From: Bacillota bacterium
GTDB lineage: Bacteria > Bacillota > Clostridia > Christensenellales > SZUA-584
DNA: 43,243 nucleotides
Reading direction: 5' to 3'
Assembly: GCA_023460085.1 (NCBI GenBank)
Contig: JAEWRI010000019.1
Coordinates: 1-43,243, forward strand
Every line of letters begins with the position of its first letter. The first letter of the stretch is position 1. Shown piece by piece: positions 32,784-41,186 of this stretch. The notes under the pieces were generated by a model, which was given only the letters and a program-made list of their open reading frames with translations, had not been told where the DNA came from and did no database searches. The position numbers and the translations under genes are program-made.

Positions 32784-34102
32784 TACGGCTGTCTGTCTCC
32801 GCAGAATTCCTCATAGATGGCGTGAATCGCGCGCTCGAAATCCCGTTCGTCCACGCCCACGATGATGTTGATTTCACTGCTGCCCTGGTCTATCATGCGG
32901 ATGTTGACAGCCTGACGGGCAAGCGCCGCGAATATGCGTGAGGCGACGCCCACGCGCTTTATCATGCCGCGGCCCACCGTGGCAATCAACGCCATACCGC
33001 GAAACACCTCCAGAGAGTCGGGCTGGCACAGATTGTACACGTCGTCCAGCAGCTGAGGTTGCTTTCCCGCTATCTCCGCATCGGCAATCACCACGCCCAG
33101 CGTATCGATGCCGGAGGGCATATGCTCGAAACGGATGCCGTTGTTCTCCAGCGCGGTCAGCACGCGCCGCCCGAAGCCCAGCTCCGCGTTCATGTTGGCT
33201 TTCTCCATCGCGATGACGGTAAAGCCCTTCTTTCCCGCGATGCCTGTGATGATGTCCGATTCGACATCGCTCAGGTTGGGCACGATCATCGTGCCCGCAT
33301 CCGCCGGGTTGTTGGTATTCTTGATGTGTATCGGGATATTCGCCTTGAACACGGGGAATATGGCTTCCTCGTGCAGCACGGTTGCCCCCATATACGAAAG
33401 CTCGCGCAGCTCCTGATAGGTGATCACCTTGATGGGGCGCGGAGTCTTAACGATTCGCGGATCGGCCATCAGGAAACCCGGCACATCCGTCCAGTTTTCG
33501 TATACCTCCGCCCGGGCGCTGCGCGCCACAATCGCACCCGTAATATCCGACCCGCCGCGGGAGAACGTCTTGACGCGGCCGTCCGGCAGACTGCCGTAGA
33601 AGCCGGGAACCACCGCCCGCGAAGAGTGGGCAAGCCGCCCGCGCATCACGGTGCGCGTCTTCTCCGACTCATAAACGCCCTCCGGCGTAAAGAAAACCGT
33701 ATCCACGGGATCGATGAAGTCGTACCCGAGGTAATCGGCCATCAGTATGCCATTCAGGTATTCGCCGCGGCTCACGGTATAATCCTCGCCCGCGCCCGCA
33801 AGTACCTCGGCCCGGATGGCGATTATATGCCCCTCGATATCCGTCTGCAAACCCAGCCCGTCTCGTATGGCGATGAAGCGCGCGCCGATTTCCTTCCAGA
33901 GCGCGTCCGTATCCTCCCCGTGCTGCGCCGCCGCGTGAAGCGCATACAGCATATCCGTTACTTTTTTGTCCCCGTCATGCCGCTTCCCGGGCGCGGAAAC
34001 CACGATATACCGCCGCTGCTCATCCGCGTCGATGATGGCGCGGACCTTCTGAAACTGCGCCGCATCGGCCAGCGAACTGCCGCCGAATTTGCATACCTTC
34101 AT
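32783..34102 (-). CDS. lysC: Aspartate kinase
   Basis: A 439-residue enzyme phosphorylating aspartate, the first step toward lysine, threonine and methionine. The N-terminal kinase motif is KFGGSSLADAAQF (4-16), the substrate loop FSRGGSDITGA, and two ACT domains follow from about residue 300 (FTVIAMEKANMNAELGFG and MALIATVGRGMIK). Length and domain plan resemble the monofunctional YclM/ThrD-like kinases. No lysine riboswitch or T-box lies before the operon. It overlaps the DUF1015 gene by 4 bases (ATGA). Confidence 0.92.
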   Translation of the reverse strand: MKVCKFGGSSLADAAQFQKVRAIIDADEQRRYIVVSAPGKRHDGDKKVTDMLYALHAAAQHGEDTDALWKEIGARFIAIRDGLGLQTDIEGHIIAIRAEVLAGAGEDYTVSRGEYLNGILMADYLGYDFIDPVDTVFFTPEGVYESEKTRTVMRGRLAHSSRAVVPGFYGSLPDGRVKTFSRGGSDITGAIVARSARAEVYENWTDVPGFLMADPRIVKTPRPIKVITYQELRELSYMGATVLHEEAIFPVFKANIPIHIKNTNNPADAGTMIVPNLSDVESDIITGIAGKKGFTVIAMEKANMNAELGFGRRVLTALENNGIRFEHMPSGIDTLGVVIADAEIAGKQPQLLDDVYNLCQPDSLEVFRGMALIATVGRGMIKRVGVASRIFAALARQAVNIRMIDQGSSEINIIVGVDERDFERAIHAIYEEFCGDRQP

Positions 34103-35610
34103 GAACGATCCTTCCTCCGTCCGAACAGGCCCCTCTTCTCCTTGCGCGGCGCGGACTCGGGCATTTCCTCCCCGAAATTCTCCGCCTCTTCCGCCTCGTC
34201 ATACTGCGGAGGCATCGCGGGAATCTGCTGCGGAAGTTCGGTCTCTGCCGGTACGGCTTCCTCGGACATGGGTGCCCCGTCAGGCTCCGCCGTTTCCTCC
34301 GGTGCTGCGGCCTTGAGGCGTTCTATCAGGCGGCACTCATAATAATACCGCTTCTCCACCGCCTGCCCCAGCGAAAACGCTTTTCTGGGCAGCACGCCGT
34401 AGTCGATCACCGATTCGAAGATCTGCTCCCTGGAGAGGGGCTCCATCAAAAAGCCGAGATTGGCATGCTCCTTGGCCAGCTCGTGAAATTCTTCGTCTCC
34501 GTGAATATAGTCTATCTCCGCCTTGGGCAGCTCCTCCAGCAGCTGATCCAGCGCCGCAGTCAGCGTCATGGAAACCAGCGCGTGCACCGGCTTGCCGATC
34601 TCTATGCGGCCCTTGGCCATCTTGGACTCAAACTGTATGATTTGCATGCCTTCGCGCGCAATGGAGCGGGATCCTCGCGTATACATCATGCGCGCATCGG
34701 CACCCATGCTGTTGAGTATCGACACGAGCTGACGCAGCGCGCCCGAAGGCTCTACGCCGAACAGCACACGGTGAATGGCATGCAGCGAAATGCCATGGTC
34801 GTACAGGTTGACGACCTCGCAGAGCGCGTAACGCAGCGGGCTTTCCTCGCGCTCCTCCTCGCTCAGCAACTGCTTTTTCTCTTCCCACACGGCTTTTGCG
34901 GACGCCAGCGAATGGTTTCCGTCGCCAACCGCGAAAAGCATGCCGTCCCTCGCTTTCGCCTTCAGCCCCTCCAGCGCGCTGACGATGCCCGTAAGCGTCT
35001 TCTGGTCCTCTACGAACCAGCCCTTCAGGTGGCCGCCATCCTGCATCAAATCGGTGTCGTACAGCATCGCGAAGTTGCCCCGCGCTTTATACACCGGAGC
35101 CAGCACCGTATCCTTGGGGTCGTCGATAAGCAGCATAATATGCGGGCACTCGATCATCGCGTCCTCACGCAGCCGCATGCGCGGAGGAATCCGCTCCAGC
35201 ACCGTCTGCTCTGTGGCGCGTATCAGCGGCTTCTTTTCGGGATCGATGTCGTAGCACTCCAAATCCACCGCAAGGACGAGCCCCAGACGCGTGCCGTAGG
35301 GCGTCTCACGCTCTACAAGAACCGCACCCGCGGGCAGCCGCACCAGCACACCATCCGCGATGTACCGCTCCATGGTTTCCTTTGCGTGCGCAATATCCTG
35401 CTCCACATCGGCGCTGCGCAAAAACGCTTCGGGTACGATGATATGAAGCGAAGAGGGCGAACCGCCGATCGTCCGTGCGGTCTTTGTCCAATAATCCGGG
35501 TTGGACGTAAACTGATCGCACGCGATCACTGCCCATTTTTTCTTATTGACCTTTTCGTCCGGAACGAGTATCTCGGGAAAAATAACGCCAACCTGACTTG
35601 CCCTGTCCAT
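34099..35610 (-). CDS. DUF1015 family protein with charged C-terminal tail
   Basis: A 503-residue protein of PF06245. Conserved stretches are WAVIACDQFTSNPDYW, PYGTRLGLVLAVDLECYD, MLLIDDPKDTVLAPVY and LFAVGDGNHSLASAKAVWE. The biochemical role is unknown; in Clostridia the gene is often near serine biosynthesis genes. The last 70 residues are a low-complexity acidic, Pro-rich linker ending in a basic patch (RKEKRGLFGRRKDRS), which is not part of the domain. ATG 35610 has AGGAGG upstream. First gene of the operon with lysC and the AEC transporter. Confidence 0.87.
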   Translation of the reverse strand: MDRASQVGVIFPEILVPDEKVNKKKWAVIACDQFTSNPDYWTKTARTIGGSPSSLHIIVPEAFLRSADVEQDIAHAKETMERYIADGVLVRLPAGAVLVERETPYGTRLGLVLAVDLECYDIDPEKKPLIRATEQTVLERIPPRMRLREDAMIECPHIMLLIDDPKDTVLAPVYKARGNFAMLYDTDLMQDGGHLKGWFVEDQKTLTGIVSALEGLKAKARDGMLFAVGDGNHSLASAKAVWEEKKQLLSEEEREESPLRYALCEVVNLYDHGISLHAIHRVLFGVEPSGALRQLVSILNSMGADARMMYTRGSRSIAREGMQIIQFESKMAKGRIEIGKPVHALVSMTLTAALDQLLEELPKAEIDYIHGDEEFHELAKEHANLGFLMEPLSREQIFESVIDYGVLPRKAFSLGQAVEKRYYYECRLIERLKAAAPEETAEPDGAPMSEEAVPAETELPQQIPAMPPQYDEAEEAENFGEEMPESAPRKEKRGLFGRRKDRS

Positions 35611-35650
35611 CCATGCCTCCTGCGACTTTTGTCGTCAATACTAAATTTAG

Positions 35651-35679
35651 ATTATATCGGATTGCACATATATGGTCAA
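35651..35679 (-). promoter_or_regulatory. Promoter of the DUF1015-lysC-AEC operon
   Basis: TTGACC (35674-35679), 17 bases, TATAAT (35651-35656). Confidence 0.8.
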
Positions 35680-35696
35680 TACGTGCAACTCCCCGC

Positions 35697-35737
35697 AAAA
35701 AAGGAGGGTGCCCCAAAAGCGCGCTTTCAGGACACCC
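35697..35737 (-). terminator. Terminator of the foldase lipoprotein gene
   Basis: An 8-bp stem with one G-U pair (35706-35714 with 35730-35737) is followed on the (-) strand by CCTCCTTTTTT. It ends just before the promoter of the next operon. Confidence 0.75.
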
Positions 35738-35753
35738 ACCACCACCTTTTTTC

Positions 35754-37004
35754 TTATAGATTCTCTTCGTGTGTAACGATATCAGACTCGGTCTTCCACT
35801 GTTCCAGTAACGCGCTCCACGCCTCGTCCATCATCGTGTCTTCCAGTTCATCCGCGATGTCCCCTTTGACGAGATCGTACGAAACACTGCCGGAGGGCAC
35901 ATCCGAGTAATACTCAATGATGTGATACCCATAATCCGTCGCGACAAGCTCCGAATAGCTGCCGATCGTGCTGAGGGCCATTGCGGCGTCGGTAAACTCC
36001 GTCATGTATGCGGTGGTTCCCGTCATCACCGGATAGCCTTCCGTCGGCATCCCCGTGTCTTCGTTATATTCCGCAATTGCTTCCTCGAAGCTGAGCGAAC
36101 CCGAAGTGATTTTGCCCAGCGCCTCCTCCGCTTTCGCCTGTATGGCCGCCAGTCCCTGCTCTTTCAGCGCGTCCGCAGAGACGTCATACCCGTTGTCACG
36201 CAGCAGCGAAATCGCGCTGATCGTCTCCGTGTCCATCAATATCGCTATCTGGCGCACCCGGCGCACGCCTTCCGGTGTGTAATACAGCTGAACACCGCTG
36301 TTTACATTGGTAACATACGTCGTCGCGTCCGCTTTCATCGCTTCCTTGTCAGAAGCAACGTACTCGTCATATTTGGCTTTGATTTCGGCTTCGCTGGGCA
36401 CAACCTCTCCCTGCGCGGCCTCGACAGCCTTCTTGTTCATGACGCCATCTTCAAAGACCGCCTGGAACTCCGCCCTGTCGATGCCGTTATCCTCCAGAAG
36501 CGTGTCAATGTAGGCAACCTTAGCAGCTTCCAGTTCCTCTTCGGTATAGCCTTCCTCCAGCGTCGCGAGCACATCGCTCATGCAGTTCGCTTCGATATAG
36601 CTCACCAGATAATCTTCCATATCCGACTCGGCCCGGTCCAGATCCTGCTCGGTCAGCGTGAGGAAGCCCAGCTCGCCCATTTTCTGCGTGCGCACTTCAT
36701 CATTGATCAGCTCGTCCAGCGTTTCCTGCCGAATGGCGGCCACGGCCGCGTCGCTGGACGTGTCCTGCCCGTTCATATAATACTGATATGCAAGAGAACT
36801 GTACATCTCATCATATTTATCCTTGTAAATCGCCACGCCGTTTACCTCGGCCACCACTATCGTCGAGGTATCCACCGAGACCGAAGCGGATGGAGAGGAG
36901 GAGTCCACCGTCTCCTTAGGCTCCAGCAGCGCCGATACACAGCCTCCCAGCAGCAGAACGCTTAAAAGCAGCGCCATTGCGATTGCGAGTTTATTTCTAT
37001 TCAA
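35754..37004 (-). CDS. PrsA/SurA-like peptidyl-prolyl isomerase lipoprotein
   Basis: A 416-residue lipoprotein: signal sequence NRNKLAIAMALLLSVLLLGG with lipobox LGGC near residue 22, a Ser-rich linker, a SurA-N-like helical domain (YKDKYDEMYSSLAYQYYMNG) and a C-terminal parvulin-like domain (VRRVRQIAILMD, SFEEAIAEYNEDTGMPTEG, SELVATDYGYHIIEYYSD). It would fold exported proteins outside the membrane. The start is taken as TTG 37004, since GGAGG lies 8 bases upstream; the ATG at 37019 would overlap that site and has none itself. Many Asp/Glu make it strongly acidic. Confidence 0.85.
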   Translation of the reverse strand: MNRNKLAIAMALLLSVLLLGGCVSALLEPKETVDSSSPSASVSVDTSTIVVAEVNGVAIYKDKYDEMYSSLAYQYYMNGQDTSSDAAVAAIRQETLDELINDEVRTQKMGELGFLTLTEQDLDRAESDMEDYLVSYIEANCMSDVLATLEEGYTEEELEAAKVAYIDTLLEDNGIDRAEFQAVFEDGVMNKKAVEAAQGEVVPSEAEIKAKYDEYVASDKEAMKADATTYVTNVNSGVQLYYTPEGVRRVRQIAILMDTETISAISLLRDNGYDVSADALKEQGLAAIQAKAEEALGKITSGSLSFEEAIAEYNEDTGMPTEGYPVMTGTTAYMTEFTDAAMALSTIGSYSELVATDYGYHIIEYYSDVPSGSVSYDLVKGDIADELEDTMMDEAWSALLEQWKTESDIVTHEENL

Positions 37005-37020
37005 AACCCTTTCCTCCATC

Positions 37021-37363
37021 GTGTTTTTGTTTCACATTGCGATTTTTGTATTATATTTAAAATACATCCTTGCGGGCGGAATGTAAATAGCGCTCATCCC
37101 TGTTCACGGTTATTTCAAAATTTAGAAAGCTGAAATATGCCTCGCGTCATTTGTAATTCGTTTCTCAATGCGTTACAATAACAGGCAAAGCACTTGATGG
37201 CAGGCAATACATGGACATCAATGGAAGAAAGCGGTTTGTCGCTACAGCAAAAACACAGTGAGATTGGAATATATGAAATTTCATGATAATATGCTGAAAG
37301 AGCCCGGCGCGCCGGACAACCAGAGAACTGCAGACGCGTCCGCGACGGACAGGTAATCGCCGA
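37021..37363 (+). other. Intergenic region with long palindromic leader
   Basis: This 343-base gap between divergent genes holds the (+) promoter at 37151-37179 and a leader of about 180 bases. The leader has three inverted repeats: ATGAAATTTCAT (37273-37284), CCGGCGCGCCGG (37304-37315) and GTCCG-CGA-CGGAC (37338-37350). None has a U run. No RNA family is recognised. Confidence 0.5.
37151..37179 (+). promoter_or_regulatory. Promoter of the DUF951-lepB-lepB operon
   Basis: TTGTAA (37151-37156), 17 bases, TACAAT (37174-37179). Confidence 0.65.
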
Positions 37364-37552
37364 ATGGAATACGCGCTCGGAAACATTGTGCAGATGAAGA
37401 AGCCGCACCCATGCGGTGAAAACAAGTGGAAGATCATCCGCGTGGGCATGGACGTCAAGCTGAAGTGCTTAAAATGCGGGCACATCGTCATGCTGTCCCA
37501 CGAAGTGTTCGTCAAACGGCTGAAAAGGGTTTTACCGGATGAAACAGACTGA
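37364..37552 (+). CDS. DUF951 family small protein
   Basis: A 62-residue protein: MEYALGNIVQMKKPHPCGEN, RVGMDVKLKCLKCGHIVML, VKRLKRVL. It matches PF06107, small Firmicutes proteins with a His-Pro-Cys-Gly turn and a CxxC pair that look able to hold zinc and bind nucleic acid. Its end overlaps the lepB start by 14 bases. The Shine-Dalgarno match is weak. Confidence 0.85.
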   Translation: MEYALGNIVQMKKPHPCGENKWKIIRVGMDVKLKCLKCGHIVMLSHEVFVKRLKRVLPDETD

Positions 37553-38099
37553 TTTGGATACAGCGCGTACCGAATCACGCATGCTGCAAAAGAGAGAGTA
37601 CCGGAGCCGCGAGATCAGAAACTGGGTTCTCTCGCTTGCAATCGCCGTAATCGTAGCGCTGACGCTGCGCTTTTTCGTATTCGAATTCATTCGTGTGGAT
37701 GGCGAGTCCATGCTGCCCACCCTCGAAAATAATGAATATGTATTTATGGAGCGCGTTACTTACTGGTTCTCCGGACCAAAGCGGGGCGACATTGTGATCT
37801 GCCACTTTCCGGGCAGCCCGGACACCTATGTCAAGCGCGTGATCGGCGTGGGCGGCGACAGGCTGCGTGTCACAAACGGCGTGCTGTACATCAACGATAC
37901 CGCCAATTACGACTATTTCAGCGGCGTCATGAACATGAATATGAACGAGCTTACGGTGCCGGAAGACTCCGTGTTCGTGATGGGCGACAACCGCAACAAT
38001 TCCACGGATTCCCGTATGGTCGGCGCGCTCTCTCTGGACATGATTTTGGGCGAAGCGGTGTTTATCATATGGCCGCTCGACAATATCGGCGGAATATAA
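37539..38099 (+). CDS. lepB: Signal peptidase I, copy 1
   Basis: A 186-residue type I signal peptidase with a cytoplasmic N-terminus and a single transmembrane segment (LSLAIAVIVALTLRFFVF). The Ser nucleophile is S57 (GESMLPTL), the general base Lys K99 (DTYVKRVIG), and the box E motif is GDNRNNSTDSR. It removes signal peptides after Sec export. Confidence 0.93.
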   Translation: MKQTDLDTARTESRMLQKREYRSREIRNWVLSLAIAVIVALTLRFFVFEFIRVDGESMLPTLENNEYVFMERVTYWFSGPKRGDIVICHFPGSPDTYVKRVIGVGGDRLRVTNGVLYINDTANYDYFSGVMNMNMNELTVPEDSVFVMGDNRNNSTDSRMVGALSLDMILGEAVFIIWPLDNIGGI

Positions 38100-38247
38100 C
38101 TGCCTTCCGCAGGAGCAAGCGGAATGGGCGCGTACCGGCTGCAAGCCCTGCTTGCTCTGCAACGATGCGGAGCCAAAGCGCATGCACCGCGGACGTCAAC
38201 AGCAGCACCATAAGGTTTATCAATCGGCGGAAAAGGATTATTACCGG
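38100..38247 (+). pseudogene. Spacer with decayed DUF951 tail
   Basis: The end of this 148-base spacer aligns with the 3' end of the DUF951 gene: RFINRRKRIITG then TGA, against VFVKRLKRVLPD. The bases across the lepB start codon are identical for 27 positions in both places (copy 1 from 37529, copy 2 from 38241). The duplication that made two lepB genes therefore included part of DUF951, which has since decayed. Further left no match is clear. Confidence 0.55.
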
Positions 38248-38826
38248 ATGAAACAGACTGATTTGGACACAGAGCGTCTGGAATCGCGCATGCTGCGCAA
38301 AAAGGAGTACCGCAACCGGGAGGTCAGAAACTGGTTCCTCTCGCTTGCGATTGCCGTGGTCATCGCGCTGACGGTTCGCTTCTTCGTTTTCGAGTTCATC
38401 CGCGTGGACGGCGAATCGATGTACCCTACGCTCTTTACCAATGAGTACGTTTTCATGGAAAAGGTAACCTACTGGTTCTCCGAGCCGAAGCGCGGGGACA
38501 TCATCATCTGCTCGTACCCGGGCCATACCGACACTTACGTAAAACGCGTTATCGGTATTGAGGGCGATGAGATCGCGGTGAAGGACGGCGTGCTCTACCT
38601 CAACGGCGAAGCAAATTACGACTACTTTACGGACAAGATGGACAAGGAAGTGAGCCCTTTCATCGTACCGGAAAACCATGTATATGTAATGGGCGACAAC
38701 CGCAATGCCTCCATGGACTCGCGCGACAACAGTGTGGGCGCGCTGCCGGACTCCATGGTCCAGGGCAAGGCTGTCTTTGTCATCTGGCCGCTGAACCAGA
38801 TGCACGGGCTGTATCCGTCGTCATAA
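38248..38826 (+). CDS. lepB: Signal peptidase I, copy 2
   Basis: A 192-residue paralogue of copy 1 with catalytic S57 (GESMYPTL) and K99 (DTYVKRVIG) and box E (GDNRNASMDSR). The first 57 residues are almost the same as copy 1; the periplasm-side half is more diverged (TDKMDKEVSPFIVPENH against SGVMNMNMNELTVPEDS), so the two may cleave different substrates. The start ATG 38248 is set by alignment to copy 1. Confidence 0.93.
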   Translation: MKQTDLDTERLESRMLRKKEYRNREVRNWFLSLAIAVVIALTVRFFVFEFIRVDGESMYPTLFTNEYVFMEKVTYWFSEPKRGDIIICSYPGHTDTYVKRVIGIEGDEIAVKDGVLYLNGEANYDYFTDKMDKEVSPFIVPENHVYVMGDNRNASMDSRDNSVGALPDSMVQGKAVFVIWPLNQMHGLYPSS

Positions 38827-38853
38827 GTACCGATAAGAAACCGGAGTATGCAC

Positions 38854-39369
38854 ATGGACCTGAAAGCGCTGAATAAAATCACCTACGGGCTGTATATCGT
38901 CTCTACCCGGGCGGAAGGCAAGGACTGCGGCTGCGTCGTCAACACGCTGGAGCAGGTGACTTCCGATCCCCCCAGGCTGTCCGTCGCCATCAACAAAAGC
39001 AATTATACGGAGGGCCTCATCGAGCAGTCGGGCGTGTTTGCCGCCGTCGCGCTGACACAGGACGCGGACATCCGCCTGATTGGCAATTTTGGCTTCAAGT
39101 CGGGCCGTGATACGGACAAATTCGCGAACTATCCCTTCGAGCGCGATCTCAACGGCGTGGCCTACATCACGCAATGCACGGCGGCACGCTACAGCCTGAA
39201 GCTCTCGGGCAGGCTGGACGTCGGCACCCATATGCTGCTGATTGGCGACGTGCTGGACGCCGAGGTGCTCTCCGAGTGCGAACCCATGAGCTACGCGTAT
39301 TACCACCTCGTCAAAAAGGGAACCACCCCGAAAAACGCGCCTTCTTATCAAAAGCCGGCCTCGAAATAG
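38854..39369 (+). CDS. Flavin reductase domain protein (FMN-binding)
   Basis: A 171-residue protein of PF01613. It has ITYGLYIVSTRAEGKDCGCV, VNTLEQVTSDPPRLSVAINK, FGFKSGRDTDKFANY and MSYAYYHLVKKGTTP. In Clostridia this domain is often fused to a C-terminal rubredoxin or found in high-molecular-weight rubredoxins; here the protein ends where rubredoxin would begin. It probably passes electrons from NAD(P)H to FMN or oxygen. ATG 38854 lies 7 bases after GGAG. Confidence 0.88.
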   Translation: MDLKALNKITYGLYIVSTRAEGKDCGCVVNTLEQVTSDPPRLSVAINKSNYTEGLIEQSGVFAAVALTQDADIRLIGNFGFKSGRDTDKFANYPFERDLNGVAYITQCTAARYSLKLSGRLDVGTHMLLIGDVLDAEVLSECEPMSYAYYHLVKKGTTPKNAPSYQKPASK

Positions 39370-39384
39370 CGTTACTGCGATCAT

Positions 39385-39410
39385 AAAGCGCCGGGCATTA
39401 CGGCGCTTTT
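39385..39410. terminator. Bidirectional terminator between convergent genes
   Basis: A 9-bp stem, AAAGCGCCG with CGGCGCTTT (39385-39393 and 39401-39409), with a 7-base loop and T run to the right. It also serves the (-) fpg-like gene. Confidence 0.85.
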
Positions 39411-39414
39411 TCTG

Positions 39415-40242
39415 TCAGCGCAGAGGCTGACATTCGGTACAGAAATAGACGCTCCCGCCCATATATGCCTGCTTTACCACTGGCCCGCCGCACTGCGGAC
39501 ATGCCATCCCGGCCGTTTTGGCGCTCAGCCGCGTGGGATATCCGCCACTATGGCCGAACAGATCCTTCTCGGTATCCCTTCCGCCCAGCGCTGTCATTTC
39601 GGCAAGCGTCTTTCTGACGCTCTCATACAACGCACCCACTTCCAGGCCGGACAGCGACGCAACCTTTGTACGCGGGTTCACGCGGGCGCGCAGCAGTATA
39701 TCCTGCAGAACGCCGTTGCCCAAGCCGGGGATACGCTGCTCCGTCGCGAGCAACCCCTTTATGCTGAGAGAGGCCGGCGCGGCGGCAACAAGCGTCCGGA
39801 AATACGCTGCGTCAAAAGCTTCCGTCAGCGGAGAGGGCTTGCCGCGCGCCGCTTCGTAATACGGATTATCGAGTTCTCCCTGTAAGAACGCCCATATGCC
39901 GCCGTACATCTGCACCGTACACACGAGCGCGGAGCGGTCGTCAAACCCTATAAGCAGCTGGTGCTTGGCGGGCAGGGCTGATCCCGGCGTTATATACCGC
40001 AGATTCGCGCCGTCACCCAGCAGCAGCCGCGCATCTCCCATGGAAATCTCCACCATGCCGCCGTACGCTTGCGCCCCGGTCACCGCACGGCCCTGCAGCA
40101 GCGGCGCATACCCCTCCGGGTCGCCATGATAGAACGCGAAACGGTGCGGAGAAGCGTTCGCCTGCGCGCATGTGTTCACGCGCCCGGTTAGCGTGGCGTT
40201 GATTTGACGCGCAATGGTGCTGCTTTCAGGAATCTCAAGCAT
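39415..40242 (-). CDS. Fpg/Nei-like protein lacking the catalytic proline
   Basis: A 275-residue member of the formamidopyrimidine-DNA glycosylase/endonuclease VIII family. It has the helix-two-turn-helix region (IPGLGNGVLQDILLRARVNP) and a C-terminal four-Cys zinc finger (CPQCGG...CTEC). Standard enzymes begin with Met-Pro-Glu, and after Met removal Pro is the Schiff-base nucleophile. Here the start is MLEIPESSTIARQ: Leu replaces Pro2 while Glu3 stays. A normal lyase mechanism is unlikely; DNA binding or another activity is possible. ATG 40242 has AAGGGAG upstream. Confidence 0.87.
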   Translation of the reverse strand: MLEIPESSTIARQINATLTGRVNTCAQANASPHRFAFYHGDPEGYAPLLQGRAVTGAQAYGGMVEISMGDARLLLGDGANLRYITPGSALPAKHQLLIGFDDRSALVCTVQMYGGIWAFLQGELDNPYYEAARGKPSPLTEAFDAAYFRTLVAAAPASLSIKGLLATEQRIPGLGNGVLQDILLRARVNPRTKVASLSGLEVGALYESVRKTLAEMTALGGRDTEKDLFGHSGGYPTRLSAKTAGMACPQCGGPVVKQAYMGGSVYFCTECQPLR

Positions 40243-40339
40243 ATGCTGCTCCCTTCGCCGGGATATCCGGTATTCACAGTATAGTCACAGCTTACCATTT
40301 GCTCCTTTTACATCAAGTCCCTCGACACATCAGCCATAC

Positions 40340-40362
40340 AAAAAGGGCCGCTTTCGCGGCCC
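40340..40362 (-). terminator. Terminator of hpf
   Basis: GGGCCGC-GAAA-GCGGCCC read on the (-) strand (40345-40362), followed by TTTTT. It lies right after the hpf stop. Confidence 0.9.
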
Positions 40363-40367
40363 CCTGT

Positions 40368-40895
40368 CTACTCGTTTTCCGGCTCGATAAGCCCCAGATC
40401 GCCATCCTGCCGCTTGTAGAGCACGTTGATTTCGTGCGTCGCAGCGTTTCGGAAGACGAAGAACTGGTGTCCCACAAGCTCCATTTGCATCTGCGCCTCG
40501 GCAAGATCCATCGGTTTCACGATGAAACGCTTGGTGCGCACCACGGCAGGCAGCCTGTCGTCGTCCTTGTCTGGCACATACCCGTCGTCGGTGAAGGCGT
40601 CATCGCGCAGACGCTTTTTGAGTGCGGTGCGATGCCGGTGAATTTGCTTCTCAAGCTTGCGTACCACGCCGTCGATGGAAGCGTACATGTCCCCCGTAGA
40701 CTCCTCGCCACGGAGGACGACACCGTCAAAGGGGATGGTCACCTCCACAATGTGCCTGGACTTCTGAATCGACATGGTTATATGCGCCTCGGTGTCCGCC
40801 TCGAAATACCTCTGAAGCTTGGCAATCTTTTTGGCTGCCACATCCTTGAGATAATCGGAGACCTCCATTCCTTTTCCTGCAATGCTGATGCGCAT
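40368..40895 (-). CDS. hpf: Ribosome hibernation promoting factor, long form
   Basis: A 175-residue protein. The N-terminal domain (MRISIAGKGMEVSDYLKDVA, HIVEVTIPFDGVVLRGEEST) sits in the decoding channel, and the C-terminal domain (VVRTKRFIVKPMDLAEAQMQ, HQFFVFRNAATHEINVLYKR) dimerises two ribosomes into 100S particles. ATG 40895 has AGGGGG upstream. TATAAT lies on the (-) strand about 60 bases upstream without a clear -35 box. Confidence 0.95.
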   Translation of the reverse strand: MRISIAGKGMEVSDYLKDVAAKKIAKLQRYFEADTEAHITMSIQKSRHIVEVTIPFDGVVLRGEESTGDMYASIDGVVRKLEKQIHRHRTALKKRLRDDAFTDDGYVPDKDDDRLPAVVRTKRFIVKPMDLAEAQMQMELVGHQFFVFRNAATHEINVLYKRQDGDLGLIEPENE

Positions 40896-41186
40896 AAATC
40901 CAGCCCCCTTTCTGCGTATATTGATGCCCCGGCAATCCGGGACAATATTGATTATACCGCTATCGCTATTCCTCTAATCCATCACCACCCATCTGATTTG
41001 TCTTTAAATAAGTATTCTCTAAAGCCCGCTTTTTTTCCTGTCTGCAATTGCGGCAAAAGTGTAAAGTTAAAAAGATTCCTAATGAATTTTGGAACAAATT
41101 CGACAACGCCGAAAAGACAAGGGTGAACAGAGGCCTCTGCCGGTTCCCAATAAAATATGTGATTTTGATTTTCAGGTAAAATAAAT
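40896..41186. other. Intergenic, hpf promoter region and SRP RNA 3' flank
   Basis: About 290 bases without a gene. It has a CCCGG/CCGGG hairpin near 40926-40942 in the hpf leader, a TATAAT for hpf, and a CAGAGGCCTCTG palindrome near 41126-41137. The rest is AT-rich and shows no coding frame or RNA I recognise. Confidence 0.4.

Noticed and set aside
33059..35910. Two long (+) frames over lysC and the DUF1015 gene
   Set aside because: Antisense shadows; the (-) genes carry conserved motifs and coupled starts.
37304..37315. CCGGCGCGCCGG as a terminator
   Set aside because: Perfect palindrome, but there is no loop and no U run follows.
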